Positions 11,952 through 23,169 of a stretch of 64,000 bases of DNA are shown here, piece by piece; position 1 is the stretch's first letter, and each line of letters starts with the position of its first letter. A program made the translations under genes and the position numbers. The DNA comes from Patiria miniata. Taxonomy: Eukaryota > Echinodermata > Asteroidea > Valvatida > Asterinidae. Below the pieces are notes generated by a model that saw nothing but the letters and a program-made list of their open reading frames with translations, was not told the origin of the DNA and searched no databases. Where the stretch lies: positions 26,649,334 through 26,713,333 of the forward strand of contig NW_024037074.1 of NCBI RefSeq assembly GCF_015706575.1. The letters run 5' to 3'.

Positions 11952-13697
11952 TTATGCACAAAATTAACAGCACTGTTTTAAATCTGTGGTGAAATTTTTC
12001 TTACATGTATAGGCCCTTTACAGCAATTTGTTGAATTAACCTCTCTTCTCCTGTTTAAATTTACCAATAACACATTTTTCAAAATTCCTTCATTCAAAAA
12101 TTTACACCTTCTCCCCCCCCCCCCCAATTGACAGTGTCATGATCTGACTTGAGTTTAACTTGATGATGCAACTTCCTTAAACCTAATAGGAAACCGTTTT
12201 TTTTTTAAATATAATTCCACCCCCATTTTGAGAAAATGGCATTTAAAAATCTTGCTTAAAAGTCAACTTATTAAACGGATCCACCTGAAAACAAAAATTG
12301 GACAACCCCTTTAATTTTGGCTTAACCCCACTGAATTTCAAAATGGCAATTTCCGACTTGATGCTCACCTTGAGGTGACAGGTCAATTGCAAGCGAGGAA
12401 ATGTATAATGCAAGTTCATTATTAAAAATACTATTATATTAACTACAACATAGAAATTAATTCCGATACCTCTTTCTATGTTTCAATAAACTTGTTTAAA
12501 GGGAATATACATCATTTGCTTTTGCTGTAATTTTCAGAAATGGATGGAATTGGGGGGTTGGAAATATATAGCAAATATAGTTACACTGACTTTTTTGAGG
12601 TTTTGGGTTCGAAAATGCTAAAAAAACCAAGAAAGACAATCATTTTCCTGTGGTCTGGCTCCCTGACTCCATATAAGAAGAAACAGAGCAGTTTACATAC
12701 ATTGGGGAATTGTCAGGTCAGGGAACCAGTCTAGCTGGCTTGTACCCGTTCATAGGTGTGTAATCGATTGCAAACAAGTGTGATGGTCAATTGGGGCCAG
12801 TATTTGAAAAAAAGCCAGTTTTTTTCCAACGCTGGTCGGCCGACCAGCGTTGGAAATTGATACAAAAATACCACTTTTCTTGAAAATGACAGTATACCAG
12901 GTGCCATGATTTTACAGGATGCTTTACACTGTCATTCACTAACAGTCCGGCAAGGTATTTCAAAATGATTTGGTAGTTTTATTTTTTGATGTTTGCAAAT
13001 GTTGTATTTTCCCTTTAAACACTTATATTTGGTTTGTTATTAGAAAGCTACAACTTTTCCTAATGCCTAATATGTACATGTAGGAGTTAGGAAAATGATG
13101 TTTGAGTTCTTTATTTACAGAAGGCGGGCCACACCCTTAACCCATCACAAAAAAAATAAATTCACTCAAATGTCACTGCCCTCAGTGCCCTGTTTCCTTC
13201 TCTGAAAAAACCCTCTGCATTCCTGTCATGGTTTGCTGGTGTGTAATTTGGAGTAACTTGCTTCAGATTTGAGATGTAAAAGATCATATTTAAAAAAAAC
13301 AGTTATTCTAATTTCTAATATTGATATTTCATTCGGTTCTATTATGGAACTATTTCCATCTCCAGATTTTTGCCAAACACTCATAAGTGCCTATTTTCTC
13401 AAATTTTGCCTTTCTTTAAATTGTTTTATAATGTTTTGAAAAGTTATTTTTGTAAATCTAAAGAAAGGGACAAAACCATCCAAAAAATTACCAAAAATCT
13501 TTAACACTGCAAAAATAACTTGTAATCATATTCACGGTTACTGTATAAGCCATTTTTGATTTACATTCAAAGACCGTTATCCTTATTCCACAAGACCACC
13601 TGGCAAAAAAAAGGTAAATAACCACGTCATACCCAAACAACTCAGACATTGTAACAAAAACAAAAACAAAATATTTAGTTTGCACTTTGTACTCTTA

Positions 13698-14875
13698 CCG
13701 TAATTTTCGGAATATAAGCCGCGGCTTATACGTTGATTTTGCCCATGAAAATGTTTACTGCGGCTTATACACAGGGCGGCTTATACGCCGAGCCTTGAAG
13801 AATAAAAATGAAATTCACATGTGTATTTAATGTTCTGGTATAAGTAGAGATATGTTGCTGAAATGAATTATCAATTAAGAAACCACGTGCCACGTAAAAG
13901 GTGCCGAGCTGTAAAAAGTACGGTGAAAGCTGTCTTCGATATCGACGCTTGCAACAAGCCGTACGTGATTCTAGTGCTGCTGCATGCAGCATGCTTTCCC
14001 CAGCGGACCACACCATTTGAGGTAATATAGGGGTGTACTATCTTGGAAACAATAATTACCAACATTTCCGCTGTTTAAAAAAAGGGGAAAAAACGACTAA
14101 TACTTTTTATGGTGTCCGAAACATTTCTTTATTCGATAATCCGTTGTTCAACGTCACAATATAATTTTTGTACCTGAAATGTATTCAAGAAACGATGTAA
14201 ACCTCAAAACAGGGACTACATCACCCCTTACACAATTAATGGATTCGTCCATGAAAATGGCAGCATCGTTTTGACAATTTTCGAAGAAAGTTACGATCGA
14301 AACTTGAATACTGCTCATTAGTAATCACAAAAAATTGATAAGTTTTGAGATAAAAACGGACCTGTATATTTTTAGGACAAAACAAATCAGCATCTGTTGC
14401 CACAAAGCAAGATTTGTACGTAGCGCTCCAGTCAGACAACACACGCAATGGGGGAAAATCACGGTGGGTTGCATACTTTCTCACGTGCTGCAGGAAAATG
14501 TTGTCATTAGCCGGCGCGGCGCAGGCTGCAGCGCCGAGAGATGTATTAACTTTTACGGCCGGGGACCGGACGGGGCAGCCGGCAGCCATTCCCGGTGTTT
14601 ATTTCTCATCATCAATTTCCACATTTGTTTGTGAGAGTATCGATTGCAATTGATTTGACACAATCTTTTGTGGCTCTTTTTATAGCTTCTGTAGTGTAAA
14701 TGGAACTGGTTCAGAGCATTTTGGCTAGAATTTGGAGGCCTTACAAAATTGAAACCGCTGCCGTCGGTGCGGCTTATATGCCGGTGCGGCTTATACGCCG
14801 ACTTCAAATCTTAATTTGCAGATTTTTGCGTGCTGCGGCTTATACGCCGCGCGGCTTATATTCCGAAAATTACGG
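13698..14875. mobile_element. 1.18-kb TA-target DNA element with iterated GCGGCTTATA words
   Basis: Terminal inverted repeats begin CCGTAATTTTCGGAATATAA and are flanked by TA. The matching empty site is at about 39392, where the flanks join with one TA. The ends carry several copies of a GCGGCTTATA(C/T)GCC word on both strands. The interior (13790-14750) has short open frames on both strands, but none resembles a transposase. It is non-autonomous and present only in block 2. Confidence 0.85.
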
Positions 14876-15263
14876 TAATAGTTCCAGAATATAATCTGTA
14901 AGAAGCCCAACCAAAAAGCAAACAAACAAGATAATTCAAGAAAAAAAATGTTTAACAAATTTTTGTTTTTAATAACTTCCTTGTTTTATCTCCCCTCCCC
15001 TCGGCAGGGTAGGCTGGTTCCCACCCCACAATCAGTATCAATAATGTACGGACCTGTGCCCTTCTGCTTGAAAGCTTATCTGTTTGTGCCCAAAACAAAC
15101 AAACTTTTCCAGAGGGTTGCAGACAATCAAAATATTTGGTTGGAATAAGACATGTATACAATTAGTTGAACATTTACAAATACCCCCCTCTCCCCAACCC
15201 CCCCCCCCCAACAATCAAATTTGTCGAAGAGCACAGGGAACGCAACTTTAATGTTCATTTTTT

Positions 15264-16736
15264 TCATTTCATCTTTGCTGCTAGCTTGGATGGCAATTCA
15301 TACCCAGATGCGTCCTGCATAGGAACTCTCAGGCTCTGCTTCTTTATCTTGACAGGGTGTGAAACAGCCTTCCCAATTTTGCCTCTGGATGCAGTAGGAT
15401 CATTCTTGCGCTCTGGGTACGAAGCATAAGCATACTCGAGGCTTTCCTTGCACGTAGGAGAATCCTGCAGTTCCAGGAACTCAGAGGTGATTGAACCATC
15501 CCTATCTTCCTGGACCGCAGCATAAGCAGAGTCTTGCATTTCTTGGCCTTGCTCTGCCGCATCTTGGACATCATCATACTCATGGCCTGCTTGCGTCATT
15601 TTATTTTGTTTCCTTTGCCACACAAGCAAGATGATGAGGACAATCATTGCTACTGCTAGGACCAACACAACCACAATCAAAGCCACAGAGACTGAAGATA
15701 ATTGTTCATTCTGGGGACAAGTGCAGGGTGGTTGCTTAGGGGGTCTGTCTCTGTTAACTACCTCAACCCTTGTGGTTGTATTACCAGAAAGTCCAGAAGG
15801 TACACTGACAATGCAGACCAATTCAAGATTCTCCAACACTGCTATCTCCAAAGTTTGCCCATCCTCAGACACTGCATACCTCTCTGTTGGTAGGTCGTGT
15901 CCAGTATCAGTTTTGATTACTTTCCAACTGTATTTGTTAATATTAGGCACACCCTCCCCACTGCATTGGAAAGTTGTAAAAGTCCCCTCCTCAACCCTAG
16001 ATACTGCTGGTAGGATGGTGGCTGTAGGTAAGATTCTTAGCGGCATCACGGAGCAGTTACGCTGCTCATCCAGGGCAGGGGTAGTCATGATGCAAGTGAA
16101 AATCACACCATTGTCTTGAGCTTGTAACTGATATGGATGAAGAATTGAATTAGTTGCTGGACCTGCCACCTGTTCAGTCTCCTTATAATAGGTGATGTTT
16201 GGAGTAGGATTTCCACTTTGCGAATTACAGTTAATAGTCACATTGTCTCCCACGGCCCTTGATTCAGGTTGTACACTGCACCATGGTGACTGTGTGGATG
16301 GTGGGACCAGAACCGTAAGCCTAGCCGTGCCAGCAGTCTCCTCTTTGCCCTTTGGAACAGCATACCAGCACGAATACGTGCCTTCATCAGTTACCTGTAC
16401 ATTTGTGATCTTCAAAGTAAACTCATGTTGGCTCTCATTACCTATGATGGACAGCCGTTGTCTCAGCTCCAGGGGTAGAAATGGGTTTGTAACCACCAAT
16501 CTATCCATGCTAATAAGGTACCTCTCAGAGCCACCTTGTCTCCGATAAACCCAGTAGATATTATAACCAGTTGCATTTGTGTAGTCACACATGAATTCGA
16601 CCGTGTCTCCTTCATGAACCACAGCATCCTGCGGGACTCTTGCTAGCCGGGGTTGTGCCAGAACATGATGACAAGCAAAACTTAAGAAGAAACACAGCAG
16701 ACCAGCAGACATGATAAACCTATCAATGGGAGACAT
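15264..16736 (-). CDS. Three-Ig-domain membrane receptor, copy 2 (one ITIM lost)
   Basis: This is a 490-residue single-exon paralogue of the gene at 5259-6803 with the same order: signal peptide, V-type Ig, two Ig-like domains, helix (VALIVVVLVLAVAMIVLIIL region) and tail. Its V domain is the most divergent of the type A set, with a different C-C' region (YNIYWVYRRQGG) and a different F-G loop (SCWYAVPKGKEE). The stalk is shorter, and the tail lacks the short proline-rich stretch after the membrane. The proximal ITIM SAYAAV is kept, but the distal one reads SEFLEL, so the phospho-acceptor Tyr has become Phe. ATTAAA follows the stop. The reading frame is fully open, so it is likely functional. 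Confidence 0.9.
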   Translation of the reverse strand: MSPIDRFIMSAGLLCFFLSFACHHVLAQPRLARVPQDAVVHEGDTVEFMCDYTNATGYNIYWVYRRQGGSERYLISMDRLVVTNPFLPLELRQRLSIIGNESQHEFTLKITNVQVTDEGTYSCWYAVPKGKEETAGTARLTVLVPPSTQSPWCSVQPESRAVGDNVTINCNSQSGNPTPNITYYKETEQVAGPATNSILHPYQLQAQDNGVIFTCIMTTPALDEQRNCSVMPLRILPTATILPAVSRVEEGTFTTFQCSGEGVPNINKYSWKVIKTDTGHDLPTERYAVSEDGQTLEIAVLENLELVCIVSVPSGLSGNTTTRVEVVNRDRPPKQPPCTCPQNEQLSSVSVALIVVVLVLAVAMIVLIILLVWQRKQNKMTQAGHEYDDVQDAAEQGQEMQDSAYAAVQEDRDGSITSEFLELQDSPTCKESLEYAYASYPERKNDPTASRGKIGKAVSHPVKIKKQSLRVPMQDASGYELPSKLAAKMK

Positions 16737-17187
16737 GTTGGTGGCTAACAGAGGGCTAGATTTCTTTTGAGCCTTCGGACACAGTGTACCGATAGGTTAC
16801 TGTTACACAAATCCAACCAAAGTCTTCCCAAACTGTTCCAGCTGGCGGAACTATTGTGATAGTGTTTCATTTTTAGACTTATCAAAACAGTTATTTTTCC
16901 TTTTCACTTCCCATTTTGAGAAACAAACAACCGTGCAGCACAATGTGATTGTGCTTTGTCATTACAATCATTGCACATTCCAAAATTACTTCTTGCTTTT
17001 TTAATGCATATATCAAAAGACTCTGATACATTGATCCCATATGGGACTTTTCATGGAGCTTGATCGTCTTGGATAAAATTTACATAATAAAAATACAGGT
17101 TTGATTGGGTAAACTATATTGCTTGGATACTTTGACTCTTGAACTCTGGACTTTTTATCCCATTAACAACTGTACCACAGTGTATTA

Positions 17188-18251
17188 CCGTAATTTCCTG
17201 CGGATAAGGCGCGCGGCGGATAAGACGCAGGTCCCTAAAATCACCCAAAAAAAATTCAAACGCCAACAGATAAGGCGCACCGCCGCATAAGACGCATGTT
17301 TGACCGCACACAGAAGAACACCAGGTGTCACCCGGTGTCGGTACATCGCCACAAAGGGGCCATCAGTATTCGTTGGTTCCCATCGCATGCTTACAGAATC
17401 GAAGCTATGATGTGGGCCAGGAACCAGTGACTACGGCCTACATACGGTACCGGACCATGATGTTCCGTGCATGACTACAGTAGCGTATCAGGACGAATTT
17501 GGATCGTAGAAAATAACATACATCGGTGGAGAAAGAGAATTTCCGCAAATTAATTCTCAGAACGTGATCTCTCTTCTCTGTGTATGTATTTGTCCGTTGA
17601 AATATATATTTTAACGAGATTTTACCGCTCGGACTTGATGATACACCGCAGCGTGTTTCTACAAAATGTTCGGCCACACGTGCACTGAGGTTCGCGCGGT
17701 CTCTGTATGCATAACATGGCGCTCGGGCCGGAAGTACGCTTTCCTGAGCCGCTTTTACCGACTCGCACTGTTTTCATCTTGATCTTCAGGCTTGCAGACT
17801 TCGAAGATATCCTTTACAATAAACACCCTCAACGTTCACACAATAGAACTTGAGTGAATGCGATTTCCAAACGTTTAAGTAATTCTGATTGCAGCATTTT
17901 CGGAATGAAAAAACGGCCACAAAGAAAAACGTTTGTATGACGGCATTGTTGGAACGAAAGCACGATCACTAAGGGGGATCAACGCATTGCGGCATTGTTG
18001 GAAGGAAAGCACGATCATGGGGGATCAACACATCGCGGCATTGTTGGAATAAAAATACGGTCACAATGTCTGGAGAGTTGAGCCTCGGTTGACCGCATTA
18101 TTGATTGCGGCATTGAAAGAATTCTTCACACAAAGACCGTCACTTTGAACTCAAGCGACACCAGATAAGGCGCACCTGTAGATAAGGCGCAGCGATGTTT
18201 TTGTGGTCTAGAAAGTCAGATAAGACGCGTCTTATCCGCAGGAAATTACGG
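17188..18251. mobile_element. 1.06-kb TA-target DNA element with iterated GATAAGGCGC words
   Basis: Terminal inverted repeats begin CCGTAATTTCCTGCGGATAA and are flanked by TA. Subterminal copies of GATAAG(G/A)CGC are iterated at both ends, in the style of the element at 13698-14875, which shares the CCGTAATTT terminus. About three copies of a roughly 55-60-bp direct repeat with GCGGCATTGTTGGAA lie at 17940-18065. No transposase was found. Confidence 0.8.
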
Positions 18252-20704
18252 TACATTTTTTATGTTAGCCAATCAGATTCACAAAGGAAGTCACATACCG
18301 GTAATTCAAAATTGACGGCTGCCATTTTATTATCATGTGACTGGTTGTAATGCGTCATGTAAATATTGCGCATTTCGTGGGTGTTATCTGATTTGTCACG
18401 CATTAAAATGCACAAAATGAGAAATCTGTTTTTGTTTTCCCTGTAGCCTGGTTTTCAATGTAAAAATGCCCCACAAATAGCATTCAAAAGTATGTAAGTA
18501 ATTTGTAAAGTTGGCTACGATACCCATAACTTACGGGAGTATCCAATCCCTTAATCTGAAACCGGTTCCTGTCATCAGTAGCCGGATTCTCGGGTACCTG
18601 GTTCCAATGCATACCCCTAGGTGGGACTGGATTGAGAAACCAACAGGAGCCCTTCATGCTACAATTAATATCCCCGAAAATCTTAAAGAGTTCCAATGAC
18701 TTTCCTTTTAGTGTTGCCTATAACCAATAAAAATTGCAAATTTTTTTTATGTTTTGCACTTATTTAGATGTATAATTCACATGTTTTGCACAAATAAGCA
18801 TGCACAAGATTCTATTCTCGTCAAACAGGGGCGTATTTTCATTCCTTTGCCATGTTAGCCACAAAAAATATGCTTGTACATGTACAATGTATACAGTTTG
18901 TATACAATATTTCATGTACTAACAGTACAATTTGTATGCCACAGTCTCAACCCATAATCAGAATAAAACATCCAATCAAATGTCACTTTCCTGTTTCCTT
19001 TTCTGTATTTATTTAAATTTGGTGTGTTTCTCGCGTTAACTCTTTCTTCACTGTAGCGCCCGAAACCAACTTGCCTATTACTCCTAATTGTAGCCCCCCG
19101 AAACCACCCAATGGTTTGAGCGATTCTTCAGTGGATAAGCACAATGTATAACACAGTATAGTGCAGGTGCTACTGGGTTAAAGTGCAGCAAGATTATGTT
19201 TGTTCGTTTGATATTGTTTTTCAACACTTTCCACTCAGCGACTACAAAACGTTTGATAGCCAAGCATTCAAAAGCATCTGTATTTCTCAGCCTCATTCAA
19301 AAATATTTAAACAAATTGTAACGCTTAGGCCTATGTAGCACTTTCGATCGTATTTACAATCTCCAAGCGATTTACAATTATTTTCCCCTTCATCGGGCCT
19401 CGAGACCACAGAGGATATCAGCACGCATTCAGTCCTCTACCCTCACAGGTACCCATTTATATTCCTCGGTGGCGAGAGGCAATTGCAGTTACATGTAAGT
19501 GTCTTGCCCAAGGGCACATACACCATGTTCCTGGCAGAATTTGAATCCATGCACCATCGTAATTATATAAATGAGTCAAACACCATAACAACTGGACCAT
19601 ATCATTCTATAAATAAAAAAGTCATCTGTCAAAGGATAATTTTTCTTATTATTGAAAAAAAAGAGTAACAATAGTCCGGAAACCTCTCAAAACCCATAAC
19701 ACTTGACATTGATAGTTTTGGTATTAAATATTGTATGTTTTTTTGATATACCGGTAGTATTGGACACTTGTTTTCTGGTTTGTTTTAACACTGCATAGAT
19801 TAAGATGTTTGAGTGTTAGTCTTTGGAATGGACAGCAGTGGTAGGGGGAGGGACTTGGGGGCTTGAACCCCACTATTGCAAAAAAAGGAGGGGGGAAAAG
19901 GTTGTAAGCTAAAGTTATAATTTGAATTTAGAGTACACAATGTAAATAGCACAATACAAATTGCAAGTAACAAGAAACAGCAACCCTTACTTTAGGATGA
20001 GATTAAGCCCCCCAACCCCCACCACTAACTTTTCAAATGGGCTATGCCTCAGGTGGCAACATACTGTTCTGTTGAGCCTTCCACACACATTAACTCTGTC
20101 AAAATGTATCATATTTTGCAAGATATCTGTGCTCACAAATTCAAACATGTTTAGACATATTAATAAAAGCCAAATTCTTGTCAAACAATTTGCCAAACTG
20201 ATTTGAAATTTAACATGCATTGTAACACAAGGCATGTATAAGACACACAAAATCTAAATAAAGAAAAGTATCGTACAAAGGTGCTGGTACATGGACAGAG
20301 TTTAATGTTATACTTTGCAAATTATTAAGTATCACATACAACGTAGCAGAAAGTCTATCTATGATCTACACCTATTTGTGTACTTAAGTCATTCCCCCCC
20401 CCCCCCCCCCGAGTTCAATTCTATGTAAATGAAACTAAACTTTGTTTTACTGATAAATACATCATTTCCCTTTCCTGTAACCAGTGCCATGATCCAGCTG
20501 GCTCTGTAGCCTGCAAATTCCTTGAATTTTGAAAGCATCTTTCACGTTTGCTTTGCAAACATTGCAGACAATTGAAAAGTTTTGTTTGTGTTTTATTTTG
20601 AACGCTTCCAGTGACACTCAAATTAGTCACTGACTCAGAAAAAAAGGTAATAACAATGGTGCAGAAAAATGTCAAAATATTTGCTTTCTCCTTCTTCATT
20701 TAGA
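18252..20704. other. Intergenic spacer between blocks 2 and 3
   Basis: No gene was recognised. The part at about 18700-19030 is weakly related to the block sequence near 7440-7540. A tRNA-derived SINE fragment lies at 19330-19570, and a C-run of about 18 bases at 20393-20410. Short open frames here have no signal peptide, known domain or repeated conservation. Confidence 0.6.
19330..19570 (-). mobile_element. tRNA-derived SINE fragment
   Basis: On the minus strand this carries the motif around TTGGGCAAGACACTT, followed by the GGTACCTGTGAGGG region, and an eroded B-box-like GGATTCAAATTC. The same layout is clearer at 49560-49815. It has no coding role. Confidence 0.6.
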
Positions 20705-21989
20705 TTATTTGAGTCCAACACTCCCAACTTTAAACTCTGGCTTTCACTAAATGGTACTCCAAAGCCATATTTAATTTAAAAAAAGTTTTTTTTGTTGAAT
20801 ATCAAAACCTGCTACAAATGGAGAAAAGATTGCTCAAAAATAGCCTATTTACAGCAACTGGTATTATAGTAATTGGGAAGTTACTAATAAAATATTATGT
20901 GAGATAAAAGATAAAATTCGACTAATCCAATTTATATTAAAATCTTTGCAAAAAAATGCCCTATCCTATATACATCATTTGGCATTTAGTTGAAACCCTC
21001 TGATCATTTTTTTGTTTAGTTCTCCAATAATACACTTTTTAAAATTCCTTCATTCTAAAGTTAACTCCTTCTTTCCCTATTTGACAGTGCGATTTGACTT
21101 AATTGGGTCTAACTTTCTTATGCTAAAGTTCCTTGGACCCATTCGAAACATGGTTTAAGTAATTCCACCCCTTACCCCTGAAAAAAGAAAGAAAAATGGC
21201 AAAACTGGCATCCCTCGGCCACATTTAGGCAAAGTGCCTAGTTTTCCTATTAGACAGAACTGATTGAGTTATCATAAGTAATTATGTGACTTGTCATCGT
21301 GAAAATGAGCACAAAGTCGGACTTCTTAAAAATTGAGATATCTTGATACTGCAGAACAAGAGCTTCTCATGATACATGTATATAATATGTGGGGGTACTT
21401 ATGAGTGTACTAACAGAAAGATAGACTGCCAACTTAATCATGTTAATTGAAGTTGTAACATTCATTTTTGAGAAAATGGCATTTCAAAATCTCGATGTTG
21501 TGTTATTGTGAATAAAAAGTCAACTTATTAAACAGATCCACCTGAAAACAAAATATCAACAACCCCTTTGTATTTTGGGCTTTAAACTGATGTATTTTAC
21601 AAAGGCAATTTCCAATTTTATGCTCATTTTTTGACAACAGGTCACATAGGCCTATGCAAGCAGTGATATGTAAATATATTATGCAAGTTAAATATTCAAA
21701 AATACTATTATATTAACTGAAATACTAAAAACTAATTCCACCACTATTTTTTTCATGTTCGTTACTGGAAAATTACAACTTTTTTTCACACTGTCTATAG
21801 ATGTAAAAGTCAATAATTTGTTACTTTTTTCCCTTGTCAAATATGTACGAGTTTAGTACATTATGATGCTTCAATCCTGTATCTATAAGCCACACCCTTT
21901 CCCCATGAACAGAATAATACATTCACCAAAATGATACATTCACCAAAATGTCACTGCACTGTTTCCTTCTCTGAAAAAAATAACTGTTA

Positions 21990-22689
21990 CACTAGGTTCA
22001 GACAGGCACTCCAGAGTCGCGTTGAACCACATGAAAGTCTAGATTTGAAGTGCGTCAAAAGTCCGACCTCTGAAACAATTAGGATCGACTTGACGCGCTC
22101 GATGGCAAAAGATTGACTGTTGGAGTCATTGGAGCGACTTGGTTTCAGACATCGCTCTAGTCATGAGCCGAACTCAATGCAAATGTATGTTAATGTATGT
22201 AAATAAGTAGTGACCTTCATAAATGAGGACTGCAGGCGATGTGTTTAACGGGCAACGCAGTTCTTATAATTTAACAGATTTCTTTTTGCAGATTTAATCC
22301 TTTCTAACCCGAGATTTCGATGTCCTGTTACAGAGCAAAAGCTTGCAATAAATGTAAGCCCACTGTCGCCCCAATGCAACACAAGATACATTTTTTTTGT
22401 AAAGCGGAAAACCGAGACTTCCAGTAACCATGTTGCTCAGGCACGGCACGGTCTTGAAATTCAATATTCGTACGTGGCGTGACGTACTAGAGATAACGCG
22501 AGCGCACATGGCGTACGTGCTAGCAGCCTGTCTTCCAAGATCCCGTGTTTGTTGGTTTGTACACAATACTCCAATGTATTAAGTTCGCCTGTCTGAAACA
22601 AAAAATTCTAATAAGGTCGACCTGGAGTCGCTCCTAATATACATGTATTTGGTTCGGCGCAACTCTGGAACACCTGTCTGAACCAGGGG
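21990..22689. mobile_element. 700-bp DNA element with GGTTCAGACAGG termini
   Basis: The left end reads CACTAGGTTCAGACAGGC, and the reverse complement of the right end reads CCCCTGGTTCAGACAGGT. Inside both, CCAGAGT(C/T)GCG and GAACCA are also inverted. TA flanks each end. Paralogous blocks lack it: the region near 13200-13240 runs straight from the CTCTGAAAAAA word to TTCCTGTCATG. No transposase frame was seen. Confidence 0.75.
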
Positions 22690-23169
22690 TAATTCCTGTC
22701 ATGTTTTGCTGGTGTCTAATTTTGAGGACTTGCTTCAAATTTGGGATGTGAATGATCATACTTTTGAACTTTTGATTTTCTATTCAGTTCTATTATGGAA
22801 CTGTTTTCATCTCCAGATTTTTGCCACACACTCAAAAGTGGCTTTTTTTTAAAAACTTTGCCTTTCTTAGAAAAAAAATTATAATCTTTTGAAAAGTAAT
22901 TTTTGTAAATCTAAGAAAAGGGACAAAACCGTGCAAAAATAACTAACAATCATTTTCACTGTTACTGTGTATGCCTTTTGTTTTACATTCAAGACAAAAA
23001 AAGCTTCATTATCCTAAATTTCGGTCATCAGGCGAAAAAATAGTAACAATAACGGGTACTTATATAGTGCTTTTGATTAATGCACTTTAAACGTTCAAAA
23101 GTGCTAGTTACCGCTATACTTTAAAGAAGAAAGGGTGTATGTGTGTGTGTTCACGAGTTGTTCACAAGT

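Larger units (their letters stand above)
7227..17100. repeat. Segmental duplication block 2
   Basis: This block is homologous to blocks 1 and 4 from the word at 7227 onwards and carries the second type A Ig gene (15264-16736). Two transposons are present here only, at 11572-11951 and 13698-14875. The sequence 16737-17100 upstream of the gene resembles the upstream of the gene at 25161 rather than that of the genes at 6803 or 41305, so the block is mosaic. The long stretch 7227-15260 is otherwise non-coding, apart from a signal-peptide relic near 11.1 kb. Confidence 0.85.

Noticed and set aside
14236..14634. Frames within the 13.7-14.9 kb element as a transposase
   Set aside because: Short overlapping frames on both strands with no catalytic motif. 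The element is non-autonomous.
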